The notes under the pieces: generated by a model
Seen by the model: only the letters and a program-made list of their open reading frames with translations
The model's database searches: none
Told to the model about the DNA's origin: nothing
Shown: positions 1 to 8,644 of the stretch, in pieces
Position numbering within the stretch: the first letter of the stretch is position 1
How the letters are laid out: every line of letters begins with the position of its first letter
From: Parvibaculum sp.
GTDB lineage: Bacteria; Pseudomonadota; Alphaproteobacteria; Parvibaculales; Parvibaculaceae
Assembly (NCBI GenBank): GCA_019635955.1
Contig: JAHBYL010000019.1
Location: 1 to 49,206 of the forward strand
Direction of reading: 5' to 3'
Length of the DNA stretch: 49,206 bases
Made by a program: the position numbers and the translations under genes

Positions 1-1
1 C

Positions 2-22
2 GCAATGAAAGCACGCCGATGA
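2..22 (+). CDS. Possible 3' end of an upstream gene (partial)
   Basis: One frame open from the window edge ends in a TGA at 20-22, overlapping the ATG of the next gene (19-21) as ATGA. This genome uses many such 4-base overlaps (for example argD/argF and pstC/pstA), so the last codons of an upstream operon gene are plausible. Only about six residues are visible, and the family cannot be told. Confidence 0.3.
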   Translation, partial: AMKARR

Positions 23-1239
23 ATTTCGAACATGACGACAAGACGAAGGCGCTGATCGCGAAACTGACCGCCTTCATGGATCAGCACATCTATCCGAACG
101 AGCAGGACCATTACGACTGGGTCACGGACCACAGCAATCTGTGGAAGCCCTGGCCGAAGATCGAGGAACTGAAGGAAAAGGCACGCGCCGAGGGTCTCTG
201 GAATCTCTTCCTGCCGGAGGAATATGGCGAGTTCAGCCCCGGCCTTACCAATCTCGAATATGCGCCGCTTGCCGAAATCATGGGCCGCGTTCCCTGGTCG
301 TCGGAAGTCTTCAATTGCTCGGCGCCCGACACCGGCAACATGGAAGTGCTGGCGAAGTTCGGCACGCCCGCGCAGCAGAAGGAGTGGCTGACACCGCTGC
401 TGAACGGCGAAATCCGCTCGGCCTATCTGATGACGGAACCGCAGGTTGCCTCCTCCGACGCGACCAATATCGAAACCGCGATCCGCGCCGATGGTGACGA
501 TTACGTCATCAATGGCCGCAAATGGTGGATCTCCGGCATCATGGACCCGCGCTGCAAGCTGCTCCTGCTCATGGGCAAGACGAACCCGGACGCACCGCGC
601 CACCAGCAGCAATCGACCATCATCATCCCGCGCGACACGCCGGGCATTCACATCGTCCGCAATCAGGTCGTCTTCGGCTCGCATAACTCGCCGGGCGGTG
701 AAGCGGAGCTGCACCTTGAAAATGTCCGCGTGCCGAAATCCAACATCATCATGGGCGAAGGCAAGGGCTTCGAGATCGCGCAGGGCCGCCTCGGGCCGGG
801 CCGCATCCATCACTGCATGCGCTCCATCGGGCAGGCGCAGCGCGCACTGGAAATCATGGCGCGCCGCGTCGAAAGCCGCGTCGCCTTCGGGCGCAAGCTC
901 TCAGACCAGTCGAGCATCCGCCAAGACGTCGCGCGTTCATGGTGCGAAATCGAACAGGCCCGTCTGCTGACGCTGAAAGCGGCCGACGCGATGGACCGCT
1001 ATGGCAACAAGCAGGCGCGCGACATCATCGCCGCCATCAAGGTCGTCGCGCCGCAAATGGCGCAGAACGTGACTGACCGCGCGATCCAGGCGCATGGCGG
1101 CATGGGTGTCAGCGCCGACACGCCGATCGCAGGCTTCTTCACGCTGAACCGTTTCCTGCGCATCGCAGACGGCCCGGACGAAGTGCATATGTCGCAGCTC
1201 GGCAAGCTGAAGATCGCCGAATATCAGAACGGCAAATAG
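19..1239 (+). CDS. Acyl-CoA dehydrogenase (ACAD10/11-like)
   Basis: This 406-residue flavoprotein has the normal acyl-CoA dehydrogenase length and should oxidise an acyl-CoA to the 2-enoyl-CoA with FAD. It has the N-terminal helical part, the middle beta part around [12 protein letters not shown] (near residue 140), and the C-terminal helical domain with RVAFGRKL and QAHGGMG. Where classical enzymes carry the catalytic Glu before a Gly-Thr, this protein reads ADGPDEVH, as ACAD10/11-like members do. The cytoplasmic product is first in a run with the alcohol dehydrogenase 21 bases downstream, suggesting a catabolic operon for a fatty or branched acyl chain. The exact substrate is unknown. The ATG overlaps a possible upstream stop. 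Confidence 0.9.
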   Translation: MNFEHDDKTKALIAKLTAFMDQHIYPNEQDHYDWVTDHSNLWKPWPKIEELKEKARAEGLWNLFLPEEYGEFSPGLTNLEYAPLAEIMGRVPWSSEVFNCSAPDTGNMEVLAKFGTPAQQKEWLTPLLNGEIRSAYLMTEPQVASSDATNIETAIRADGDDYVINGRKWWISGIMDPRCKLLLLMGKTNPDAPRHQQQSTIIIPRDTPGIHIVRNQVVFGSHNSPGGEAELHLENVRVPKSNIIMGEGKGFEIAQGRLGPGRIHHCMRSIGQAQRALEIMARRVESRVAFGRKLSDQSSIRQDVARSWCEIEQARLLTLKAADAMDRYGNKQARDIIAAIKVVAPQMAQNVTDRAIQAHGGMGVSADTPIAGFFTLNRFLRIADGPDEVHMSQLGKLKIAEYQNGK

Positions 1240-1260
1240 GGAAAGGCAGGGGAAATCGCC

Positions 1261-2307
1261 ATGAAGGGTCTCGGATATTTCGGCGAAAGGGACATCCGCT
1301 ATGAGGATTTCCCCGAGCCGGTCCTGCTGGGACAGGACGGTGCCTTGGTGAAGATGAAGGCGTGCGGCATCTGCGGCAGCGACCTGCATATCTATCACGG
1401 CCAGGGCTTCTCGAAGGATCACGGCTATTGCGTCGGCCATGAAGCGGTCGGCGAAGTGGTCGAGATTGGCCGCGACGTGAAAACGCTGAAGGTTGGCGAT
1501 GAAGTCATGTTGTCAGGCGCGGTGCGCTCGGGTGGCTGCGGCCGGTGCAGCTACTGCCGTGCCGGCACGCCGGCGAAATGCGCAAAGCAGATGTGGGGCT
1601 GCTATGGCCTCAGCACGCAGCTGCAGGGCTGTCAGGCGGAGGGCATCGCGGTTCCATGGGCCGATCACAATGTGACGCGCATCCCCGAAGGCCTCACCGC
1701 CGAGCAGGCGCTGCTGCTGACCGACAACCTGCCGACCGCATACATGGGCGCGAAGAATGCCGATATCGGTCCCGGTAAGACGGTCGCTGTCGTCGGTCTC
1801 GGGCCCATCGGCCTCATGGCAATACAATCGGCCTTCGTGCTCGGCGCGGCGCGCGTCTTCGCCATCGACCTCGTGAAGGAGAGGCGCGATGCGGCGGCAG
1901 CACTCGGCGCAATCCCGCTCTCGCCAGAAAATGCGGTCGAGGAAATTCGCGAGGCGACGGACGGTGCGATGGTCGAATGTTCCGTCGAAGCTGTCGGCAT
2001 CGACAAGACCATCGAACTTGCGATCTCGCTTGCGGGCCGCAATGGCAGCATCTCGGTTTTCGGCGCGAACCAGAACCAGGCATTCAAGTACCCGCTCTGG
2101 ACCGCCTTCAACAAGTCGCTCACCTTCCGCGTCGCAGGCTGCTTCGTGCAGAGCCACTGGCCGGAGCTGATCCCGCTGGTACAGGCTGGCCGCCTCACGC
2201 CGGAGAAGTTCGTCACCCACCGCATGTCGTTGAGCGACGGCGCCGAGGCCTACCGGATTTTCGACGGCAAGCTCGACAATGTGATGAAGGTCGTGCTGAC
2301 GCCTTGA
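1261..2307 (+). CDS. Zinc-dependent alcohol dehydrogenase (MDR family)
   Basis: This 348-residue medium-chain dehydrogenase oxidises an alcohol or polyol with NAD(P). Catalytic zinc ligands are in CGICGSD (about residues 37-43) and GHEAVGE. The structural-zinc cysteine cluster GGCGRCSYCRAGTPAKC is intact, and the Rossmann motif VVGLGPIGLMA lies near residue 180. It starts 21 bases after the acyl-CoA dehydrogenase and is followed 17 bases later by a SnoaL-like gene, so all three are probably co-transcribed. The resemblance is to the threonine/sorbitol dehydrogenase branch, but the substrate cannot be read from the sequence. Confidence 0.9.
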   Translation: MKGLGYFGERDIRYEDFPEPVLLGQDGALVKMKACGICGSDLHIYHGQGFSKDHGYCVGHEAVGEVVEIGRDVKTLKVGDEVMLSGAVRSGGCGRCSYCRAGTPAKCAKQMWGCYGLSTQLQGCQAEGIAVPWADHNVTRIPEGLTAEQALLLTDNLPTAYMGAKNADIGPGKTVAVVGLGPIGLMAIQSAFVLGAARVFAIDLVKERRDAAAALGAIPLSPENAVEEIREATDGAMVECSVEAVGIDKTIELAISLAGRNGSISVFGANQNQAFKYPLWTAFNKSLTFRVAGCFVQSHWPELIPLVQAGRLTPEKFVTHRMSLSDGAEAYRIFDGKLDNVMKVVLTP

Positions 2308-2324
2308 ACGTAAGGGATGAGAGA

Positions 2325-2747
2325 ATGAGCGTGACGACACCGGCAGGCCGCCTTGTCTCCGCCTTTGGCGATGTGGAGAAAATGTCGGCGCTTTATGCGC
2401 CGGACATCGAGTGGAGCCTGTCGGCCTCGCTTCCCTATCCGCGCCCGATGAAAGGCAGGGAAGACGTCATCGCCTTCAATCGCTCGGTCTGGGAAGATGT
2501 CTACTTTCCCGATTGCACGATCGAGATTCTCGATGAGATCGGCGGCGAGAGGCTGAGCGCGGTGCGCTTCATCTACCGCGCGCGCTATCGCGCCAGCGGA
2601 CTGCCTTACGCGAATGAGTACACGCTCTTCGCCCGCGGCGGGCCGGAAGGCATAAGCGAAGTCTTCGAGGCGCTCGACACACTCGCAATCTTCGATCAGA
2701 TGAAGGGCGAGGAGAAAGGCACGGCCTTCTCGAGATTGACGAAATAG
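2325..2747 (+). CDS. SnoaL-like / NTF2-fold protein
   Basis: This small protein of 140 residues begins at the ATG at 2325, preceded by GGGATGAGAGA as a weak ribosome site. The pattern (an early helix, LYAPDIEWSL, a PMKGREDVIAF segment, then alternating beta strands) fits the NTF2/SnoaL cone fold, whose members include isomerases, small hydrolases and non-catalytic binding proteins. It is the third gene of the dehydrogenase operon and may act on the same pathway. A longer open frame upstream overlaps the alcohol dehydrogenase and is not used. The function is a fold-level guess. Confidence 0.7.
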   Translation: MSVTTPAGRLVSAFGDVEKMSALYAPDIEWSLSASLPYPRPMKGREDVIAFNRSVWEDVYFPDCTIEILDEIGGERLSAVRFIYRARYRASGLPYANEYTLFARGGPEGISEVFEALDTLAIFDQMKGEEKGTAFSRLTK

Positions 2748-2760
2748 ATGGGCCGCGTCT

Positions 2761-3486
2761 TCAGTCGAGCGTGAACCGCATCGGCACTGTCACAAGCAGC
2801 GTCTCGCCTGCGATTTCCGGCGGCAGCGGCGGCACGGGCGATGCGCGCTCGACCGTCTCCAGCGCCGCGCGGTCGAGCGCCTCATGCCCCGATCCGCGTT
2901 GCAGTTCAGATGAAACGATATTGCCTTGCCGGTCGATCCGGATCGTCACATAGGGCATGCCCTCCTGAGCGCGCCGCTGTGCCGCTCGCGGATAGCGCTT
3001 GTAGCGCTCGAGATGGCCGAGCAGGAGTTGCTGGTAAGTAGGAAGCGCGTTGCTCGGCGCCCGGCTCGGCAGGGCGTTGACAGGCGCGGCCTTCCGTTCC
3101 GCCACCGGCGCCTCGATGGCGCGCGGGGCGGTGGTCTCCCTCACTTCTCGCTTGCGGGGCGTTGGCGGCTTTACCACGGGCTTGGGCGGCGCCACCTCAT
3201 CCGGTTCGGGTTCCGGCGGCTCGGGCTCCTGCTGTTCTTCTTCCTTGGGGCCCTCGGGAAGCGCCGTTTCGGGCTCCGGCGGCGCGCTCACCATGGGCGC
3301 AAGGTCGATGGTAATGGCGGCGGGCGCTTCCGGTTCTATGCCTCTGCTGAATTGCGCATAGACGATCGCACCTGCAAGGCCAGCGTGAAGCAGCACGGCA
3401 AACACCGTTCCCGCGCGCCATGCAGGTGCGGGCAGGCCGGTCGCGGGTGCTTCGCTTTCCTTGCCGGAGGTCATCGGACCGTTCAT
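2761..3486 (-). CDS. tonB: Energy transducer TonB
   Basis: TonB links the proton-driven ExbB/ExbD motor in the inner membrane to TonB-dependent outer-membrane receptors. The 241-residue protein has one N-terminal membrane helix (about residues 24-46), a long Pro/Glu-rich spacer spanning the periplasm (about 60-125), and a C-terminal TonB domain with YPRAAQRRAQEG and VTIRIDRQGNIV. It overlaps the end of exbD by 4 bases and is the last gene of exbB-exbD-tonB. No receptor gene is next to it, so the substrate is unknown; iron-siderophore uptake is the usual role. Confidence 0.92.
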   Translation of the reverse strand: MNGPMTSGKESEAPATGLPAPAWRAGTVFAVLLHAGLAGAIVYAQFSRGIEPEAPAAITIDLAPMVSAPPEPETALPEGPKEEEQQEPEPPEPEPDEVAPPKPVVKPPTPRKREVRETTAPRAIEAPVAERKAAPVNALPSRAPSNALPTYQQLLLGHLERYKRYPRAAQRRAQEGMPYVTIRIDRQGNIVSSELQRGSGHEALDRAALETVERASPVPPLPPEIAGETLLVTVPMRFTLD

Positions 3487-3908
3487 CGAGCGTCCGGTGC
3501 TTCGAGTCCCACGAGAGCGATCTTGAGATACCCGGCCGCCCTGAGCTCGTTCATCACGTCCATCAGGCTGCCATAATCGACCGACTTGTCGGCGCGGAGA
3601 AAGATGCGCTCTTCCTTGTCGCCGCCTGTCTTCGCATCGAGCGCGGCTGCAAGCGCACCGGGCGCGATGAGCTCTTCCCCGAGCGCGAGGCTGAGATCGG
3701 ATTTGACCGAGAGATAGACCGGCTCCGTCGGTCGCGGCTGCGGTTCGGCATTGGCGGAAGGAAGATCGACGGGGATATCCACCGTCGCGAGCGGTGCCGC
3801 AATCATGAAGACGATCAGCAGTACCAGAATGACGTCGATGAACGGCGTGACGTTGATCTCATGCGTTTCGGCGAGATCGTCGTCGCCATGGTCGAGACGG
3901 ACGGCCAT
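3483..3908 (-). CDS. exbD: Biopolymer transport protein ExbD
   Basis: ExbD is the 141-residue stator partner of ExbB. It has a short cytoplasmic N terminus, one membrane helix (VILVLLIVFMIA) preceded by the essential aspartate in TPFIDV (about residue 27), and a periplasmic domain of the ExbD/TolR family. It starts 3 bases after exbB ends and its stop overlaps the tonB start. Gene order and the TonB partner favour ExbD over TolR; no tolA, tolB or pal gene is present nearby. Confidence 0.92.
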   Translation of the reverse strand: MAVRLDHGDDDLAETHEINVTPFIDVILVLLIVFMIAAPLATVDIPVDLPSANAEPQPRPTEPVYLSVKSDLSLALGEELIAPGALAAALDAKTGGDKEERIFLRADKSVDYGSLMDVMNELRAAGYLKIALVGLEAPDAR

Positions 3909-3911
3909 GGT

Positions 3912-4790
3912 TCAATCCGCCGCTTTGGAGAGACGCGCGCGCCGGCCCATGTCGAGGTCGCGGCTGACGATGCGCAGGAGTTCGGCCGAGCTGTCGGCAA
4001 CAAGCGCGCGATAGCCTGCAATGGACCGCGCAAAGGCATTGTAGATGACGACCGCGGGGATGGCGGCGGCGAGGCCGAGACCCGTGGCGAGCAGTGCTTC
4101 CGCAATGCCCGGCGCGACGACGGCGAGGTTCGTCGTCTGCGTCTGCGCAATGCCGATGAAGCTGTTCATGATGCCCCATACCGTGCCGAAGAGACCGACG
4201 AAAGGTGCCGTCGCGCCGATGGTGGCGAGAACGCCCGTGCCGATGCCGATCTCGCGCGCGGCGTTCGCTTCGATGCGCTGGAAGCGCCAGGCGATGCGCT
4301 CCTTCACGCCTTCCTTGTCCGGTGTTTCGCCCGAGGCGTTTACTTCGTCTATCGCAGCTTCCGCAAGCAGACCGACCGGACCCTTGAGCTTGCCCAGATT
4401 CTGCGCCGCCTCATCGAGGGAAGCGAAACCAATGAGCGAGCCGAAGGCTTGCCTTGCGCGCCGCTTTGCACCGGCGATCTCCATCCGCTTGGCAAACCAG
4501 ATCGTCCAGGTGACGATCGAGGCGATGATCAGGCCGATCATCACCGCCTTCACGACGATGTCGGCCTGCATGAACATGCCCCAGGGCGAAAGATCATGCG
4601 GCAGCGCGCCGGGTTCCAGGGTGACTGCCGCGCCCGAAGGTACCTCTTCGCCGGCAAGTCCGATCGCTTCGCCGCCGGCAGCGCCGTCCGGCAAAGCCTG
4701 TTGCGCATGTATGGGCAGCGCGAGCATGACTGTCAGCAGCAGCGTGACGAGCGCGGCTCTCCAGGGTTGCCGGGCCGAAAAATACATCAT
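3912..4790 (-). CDS. exbB: ExbB proton channel (MotA/TolQ/ExbB family)
   Basis: This 292-residue ExbB is of the long proteobacterial type. A signal peptide or first helix (LVTLLLTVMLALPIHAQ) leads a periplasmic extension, followed by three membrane helices. The family's large cytoplasmic loop is visible, as are the conserved GATAPFVGLFGTVWGIM and GLAAAIPAVVIYN segments. The frame is open much further upstream, but that part is Arg-rich noise. The ATG pair at 4790/4787 sits just after AGGTAACAGG and directly before the signal peptide, so translation should start there. It is the first gene of exbB-exbD-tonB. Confidence 0.93.
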   Translation of the reverse strand: MMYFSARQPWRAALVTLLLTVMLALPIHAQQALPDGAAGGEAIGLAGEEVPSGAAVTLEPGALPHDLSPWGMFMQADIVVKAVMIGLIIASIVTWTIWFAKRMEIAGAKRRARQAFGSLIGFASLDEAAQNLGKLKGPVGLLAEAAIDEVNASGETPDKEGVKERIAWRFQRIEANAAREIGIGTGVLATIGATAPFVGLFGTVWGIMNSFIGIAQTQTTNLAVVAPGIAEALLATGLGLAAAIPAVVIYNAFARSIAGYRALVADSSAELLRIVSRDLDMGRRARLSKAAD

Positions 4791-4912
4791 CCTGTTACCT
4801 TCACTCGACGCGCCGTGGCGATTCCACGGCCTTGGCCTGCGCCGCGCAATCGGAATTTGGCACGAGCGCTCTCCGGCGGTACATGCCGGGATTTCGGCCC
4901 ATAGGCCACATC

Positions 4913-4935
4913 TGCGAGTAATTATCAATAACGCA
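4913..4935. promoter_or_regulatory. Candidate metal-responsive operator in the exbB upstream region
   Basis: In the 286-base gap between exbB (minus) and the PAS_5 gene (plus), this AT-rich stretch TGCGAGTAATTATCAATAACGCA stands out in GC-rich surroundings. It begins TGC and ends GCA and contains GATAAT on the minus strand, resembling Fur-type boxes, but the inner part is not a clean palindrome. ExbB/ExbD/TonB operons are commonly iron-repressed, which makes the reading attractive but unproven. Nothing else recognisable lies in this gap. Confidence 0.3.
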
Positions 4936-5076
4936 TTTTGACGCGCCGCCTGACGGGCGGTAACCGGATATTGCTGGCCGCGCCAAAGCCGGCTCTTTCC
5001 TTTGTGGAATCGTGCTTTCGCCTTGTTCCCTTGGCCGATAGGCTCAACCGTGAAGATGCCTTGGAGGAGGACTTGA

Positions 5077-5595
5077 ATGGCCGCGGGTTTCAGGCCCCAG
5101 CCCGGCGCGATCACGCTCCCGCCGATCGCGTTGGACACCGATCTCACCTGCGATACACAGGAGGTGCGTGAGGGGCTGGCCTACTGGCAAGCCAAGGCCG
5201 CAGGCCGTGAGATGCCGCTGCGCGCAGACATCCGGCCAGAAGAAATTCCGCGCTTGCTGCCCTTCGTCTCCCTCTTCGAGATAAGGCGCCAATCCGGATT
5301 TCTGGAAATCTTCCCCCGGATCGCCGGGTCGAGATTCGAGGACGTCTTCGGCCCGATCCACAACCGGCCATTATCGACAGTTGTTGCCCCCGAAATCCGG
5401 GAGCGCTGGCTCGGCGCCACCCGCACGATGATGGAAGCGCGACAACCGCTCCTCGGCCGGGGCGAAGTCCTGCATGAGGACAAGACCTTCATTCGCTTCG
5501 AAATTCTCCTCGCGCCCCTGTCGAGAACCGGAGAAGAACTCGACATGATCTTCCTTGTCAGCCAGTTCACGATGAAGGGCGATATCCGCGCCTGA
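5077..5595 (+). CDS. PAS_5 domain protein
   Basis: This single-domain protein of 172 residues matches the alphaproteobacterial PAS_5 pattern: LAYWQAKAAGREMPLRADIRP near residue 35, an IPRLLPFVSLFEI strand, an RIAGSRFEDVFG segment, and a C-terminal strand ending IFLVSQF. Members are small PAS-fold proteins without an output domain and of unknown function. The ATG follows a strong GGAGGAGG ribosome site. It stands alone, divergent from exbB and followed by alkyl sulfatase after 104 bases. Confidence 0.8.
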   Translation: MAAGFRPQPGAITLPPIALDTDLTCDTQEVREGLAYWQAKAAGREMPLRADIRPEEIPRLLPFVSLFEIRRQSGFLEIFPRIAGSRFEDVFGPIHNRPLSTVVAPEIRERWLGATRTMMEARQPLLGRGEVLHEDKTFIRFEILLAPLSRTGEELDMIFLVSQFTMKGDIRA

Positions 5596-5699
5596 AGACT
5601 TTGTTCCCGTGGGCGGGCAAGGTAGTCTCGCGTTCCAAAGCGTCCCGGTAGTGGACGCAAGCGCGCCCATGCTTCGGGCGGACGGGCAGGGGAACGACG

Positions 5700-7583
5700 A
5701 TGGAACAGCCTAAAGACGCCACAAACGCGACGCGCCATGCGCTGGATGCGCTGGTGAAAACGCTACCCAAGGATACGGGTGAAGATTTCGAACTGGCGAA
5801 GAAGGGCTTTATCGCAACCATTCCCGACGCAAAGGTGCTGAACGAGCACGGACATGCCGTCTGGGACATGGGCACCTTCGCCTTCGAGGGTGAAGGCTGC
5901 GGTTGCCCCGATACGGTCAACCCGAGTCTCTGGCGCCAGGCGAAGCTCAATTCCATCCACGGCCTCTTCGAGGTCACGCCCGGCATCTATCAGGTCCGCA
6001 ATTTCGATCTGTCGAACATCACCTTCATCGAAGGTGACACCGGCTACATCGTCATCGACCCGCTGATCTCCGCCGAGCCCGCCGCCGCCGCACTGGCGCT
6101 GATGCGTGAGCATCGCGGCGACAAGCCCGTTACCGCCGTTATCTACACGCATAGCCATGTCGACCATTATGGCGGCGTGAAGGGCGTGCTCTCGGATGAG
6201 GATATCGCCCGGGGCCTCCAGATCATTGCGCCGGAAGGCTTCCTAGAGGAGGCGGTGAGCGAGAACGTGCTTGCGGGCAACGCCATGGGTCGCCGCGCGA
6301 CTTATATGTATGGCGCATTGCTGCCGCGCAATGCCCGCGGCCATGTCGATGCCGGCCTCGGCAAGACCGTGTCGATGGGGCAGGTGAGTCTCGTGCCGCC
6401 CACGGTGAGCATTTCCGAGAGCGGTACGCGCATGGTGGTGGACGGGGTCGAGATCGTCTTCCAGGTGACGCCCGGCACCGAAGCGCCGGCGGAAATGAAT
6501 TTCTATTTCCCGCAGTTCAAGGCGCTCTGCATGGCGGAGAACTGCTCCTGCCATCTCCACAATATCTACACGCCGCGCGGCGCGCAGGTGCGCGATGCCA
6601 AGGCCTGGAGCTGGTATATCGACGAGGCGATCGAACTATTCGGTGCAAAGACCGATGTCCTCTTTGCGAGCCACCACTGGCCGCGCTGGGGATCGGACGC
6701 CGCTGTCTCGTTTCTGAGGAAGCAGCGCGATCTCTATAAATATGTACATGACCAGACCCTGCGCATGGCCAATCACGGGCTCACGCCGCTTGAAATTGCC
6801 GAGGAGCTGAAGCTGCCGCCGACGCTCGCTGCCGAATGGTACACGCGCGGCTATTACGGCACGCTCAATCACAACGCGAAGGCGGTCTATCAGCGCTATC
6901 TCGGCTGGTTCGACGGCAACCCGGCGAACCTCCACAAGCACCCGCCCGTCGAGGCGGCAAGACGCTATGTCGATCTTGCGGGCGGTGCGGAGGCGCTTCT
7001 CGCAAAAGGCCGCGATGCCTTCGCAAAAGGCGACTACCGCTGGGTCTGCGAACTCGTGAACCATCTCGTCTTCGCCGATCCCGGCAATGCCGATGCGCGT
7101 CACCTGCAGGCCGACGCGCTGGAACAGCTTGGCTATCAGGCAGAGTCGGGCCCGTGGCGCGCCTTCTATCTCACCGCCGCAATGGAACTGCGCAATCCGC
7201 GTCCGCCCTCGGATATGCCACGCCAGGGCGCGGCCGGCCAATTGCGCACCTTGCCCGCCGAGCAACTGCTCGACTCGCTGTCCGTTCGTCTCAATGGCGA
7301 AAAGGCGGGCGCGCGGGAATTTGCCTTCAATATCCGCTTCACCGATGCGAAGGAGCATTTCCTCGTCACCGTGGAGAACGCGGTCTTCCATCATTATCCG
7401 AAGCGCGAGATGAAATCCGTGCCCACCGTCTCGCTCACGCGGGAAGCCTTGGTGAACCTCGTTACCGGCGAAACCGCGCTGCCGCATGAAAGCGTTTCGA
7501 TCGATGGCGATGCCGCATCCTTCGCGGATTTCATTTCGCTGCTCGACCGCTTCGATTTCTGGTTCGAGATCGTGATGCCCTGA
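5700..7583 (+). CDS. Alkyl sulfatase (SdsA-type, metallo-beta-lactamase fold)
   Basis: This 627-residue enzyme should hydrolyse primary alkyl sulfates such as dodecyl sulfate to alcohol and sulfate. The N-terminal metallo-beta-lactamase domain carries THSHVDHYGG (about residues 149-158). Further metal or substrate motifs are AENCSCHLHN (about 278) and FASHHWPRWG (about 320). A helical dimerisation domain (about 370-500) and a C-terminal SCP2-like domain follow, the family's usual order. No signal peptide is visible, unlike secreted SdsA1, so the substrate would have to be imported. A GGGGAA ribosome site precedes the ATG. The reductase 50 bases downstream may share the transcript. Confidence 0.9.
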   Translation: MEQPKDATNATRHALDALVKTLPKDTGEDFELAKKGFIATIPDAKVLNEHGHAVWDMGTFAFEGEGCGCPDTVNPSLWRQAKLNSIHGLFEVTPGIYQVRNFDLSNITFIEGDTGYIVIDPLISAEPAAAALALMREHRGDKPVTAVIYTHSHVDHYGGVKGVLSDEDIARGLQIIAPEGFLEEAVSENVLAGNAMGRRATYMYGALLPRNARGHVDAGLGKTVSMGQVSLVPPTVSISESGTRMVVDGVEIVFQVTPGTEAPAEMNFYFPQFKALCMAENCSCHLHNIYTPRGAQVRDAKAWSWYIDEAIELFGAKTDVLFASHHWPRWGSDAAVSFLRKQRDLYKYVHDQTLRMANHGLTPLEIAEELKLPPTLAAEWYTRGYYGTLNHNAKAVYQRYLGWFDGNPANLHKHPPVEAARRYVDLAGGAEALLAKGRDAFAKGDYRWVCELVNHLVFADPGNADARHLQADALEQLGYQAESGPWRAFYLTAAMELRNPRPPSDMPRQGAAGQLRTLPAEQLLDSLSVRLNGEKAGAREFAFNIRFTDAKEHFLVTVENAVFHHYPKREMKSVPTVSLTREALVNLVTGETALPHESVSIDGDAASFADFISLLDRFDFWFEIVMP

Positions 7584-7633
7584 GGGTCGCGCCCCGCCGA
7601 CATTTCGCTATCGACGATATCCGGGAGGATAGA

Positions 7634-8644
7634 ATGAAGAACGACGTCAATCGCCAGTTCCGCCTGAAGACGAGGCCCACGGGCCGCATCGAAAAATCGA
7701 ATTTCGATTTCGTGGAGGAAAGCATTCCCGAGCCCGGCCCCGGCGAGGCGGTGGTGCGCGTGCTCTATCTGAGCCTCGACCCGACGAACCGCATCTGGAT
7801 GAGCGACATGGATCAGTACATGCCGCCGGTCGCCATCGGCGAGGTCATGCGCGGCGGCGGCGTGGGTATCGTCGTGAAGTCGAATTCCGGCCGTTACAAG
7901 GAAGGCGATCATGTGAGCGGCCTCACTGGCTGGCAGGACTACTGCATTGCCGATGAGGGGCTGCGCGCCATGAGCGTGCTGCCCCAGGGTCTGCCCGTCG
8001 ATCTGCCGGTGATGCTCGGCGCTTGCGGCATGACGGGCCTCACCGCCTATTTCGGCCTGCTGAAGCTCGGCCGCCCGAAGCCCGGCGAGACGGTTGTCGT
8101 CTCTGCCGCGGCCGGCGCCGTCGGTTCCGTGGTTGGCCAGATCGCGAAGATCAAGGGCTGCCGCGCGGTCGGCATTGCGGGCGGGCCGGACAAGTGCCGC
8201 CACATCGTCGAGGATCTCGGTTTCGATGCAGCTGTCGACTACAAGCGTTCCGACTGGCGCGAGCAGCTCGCCGCCGCGACGCCGGATGGTATCGACGTCA
8301 ATTTCGAGAATGTCGGCGGCGAGATCATGGAAGCCGTCATGGCGCGGATGAACCTTTTCAGCCGCATGCCTCTTTGCGGCATGATCTCCGGCTACAACAC
8401 CGGCGATCCCGCCATGCGTGGCGACTTCTCGCCCATCCTGATGCGCCGCATCGAGGTGCGCGGCTTCATCGTTATCGACTTCATGCCGAAATTCGCCGAA
8501 GGCACGATGCAGCTCGCGCAATGGGTGGTCGAGGGCAAGCTCAAGCACCGCGAAACCATCGTGGACGGGCTTGAGAACGCGCCCGTTGCCGTCAACCGTC
8601 TCTTCGATGGCGGCAACGTCGGCAAGCTGGTTGTGAAACTCTAG
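7634..8644 (+). CDS. NADP-dependent MDR oxidoreductase (zinc-independent)
   Basis: This 336-residue protein belongs to the leukotriene B4 dehydrogenase / CurA-like branch of medium-chain reductases, which reduce alpha,beta-unsaturated carbonyl compounds with NADPH. It has the N-terminal catalytic domain with SLDPTNRIWMSD, no zinc-binding cysteines, and the nucleotide motif AAAGAVGSVVGQIAK (about residues 155-169). It follows alkyl sulfatase by 50 bases with a GGGAGGA ribosome site, suggesting a joint role in degrading a lipophilic compound. The stop overlaps the convergent PAS gene by 4 bases. Confidence 0.88.
   Translation: MKNDVNRQFRLKTRPTGRIEKSNFDFVEESIPEPGPGEAVVRVLYLSLDPTNRIWMSDMDQYMPPVAIGEVMRGGGVGIVVKSNSGRYKEGDHVSGLTGWQDYCIADEGLRAMSVLPQGLPVDLPVMLGACGMTGLTAYFGLLKLGRPKPGETVVVSAAAGAVGSVVGQIAKIKGCRAVGIAGGPDKCRHIVEDLGFDAAVDYKRSDWREQLAAATPDGIDVNFENVGGEIMEAVMARMNLFSRMPLCGMISGYNTGDPAMRGDFSPILMRRIEVRGFIVIDFMPKFAEGTMQLAQWVVEGKLKHRETIVDGLENAPVAVNRLFDGGNVGKLVVKL

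Noticed and set aside
3420-4904. 494-codon plus-strand open frame across tonB-exbD-exbB
   Set aside because: It covers three coupled genes in antisense and shows only biased composition.
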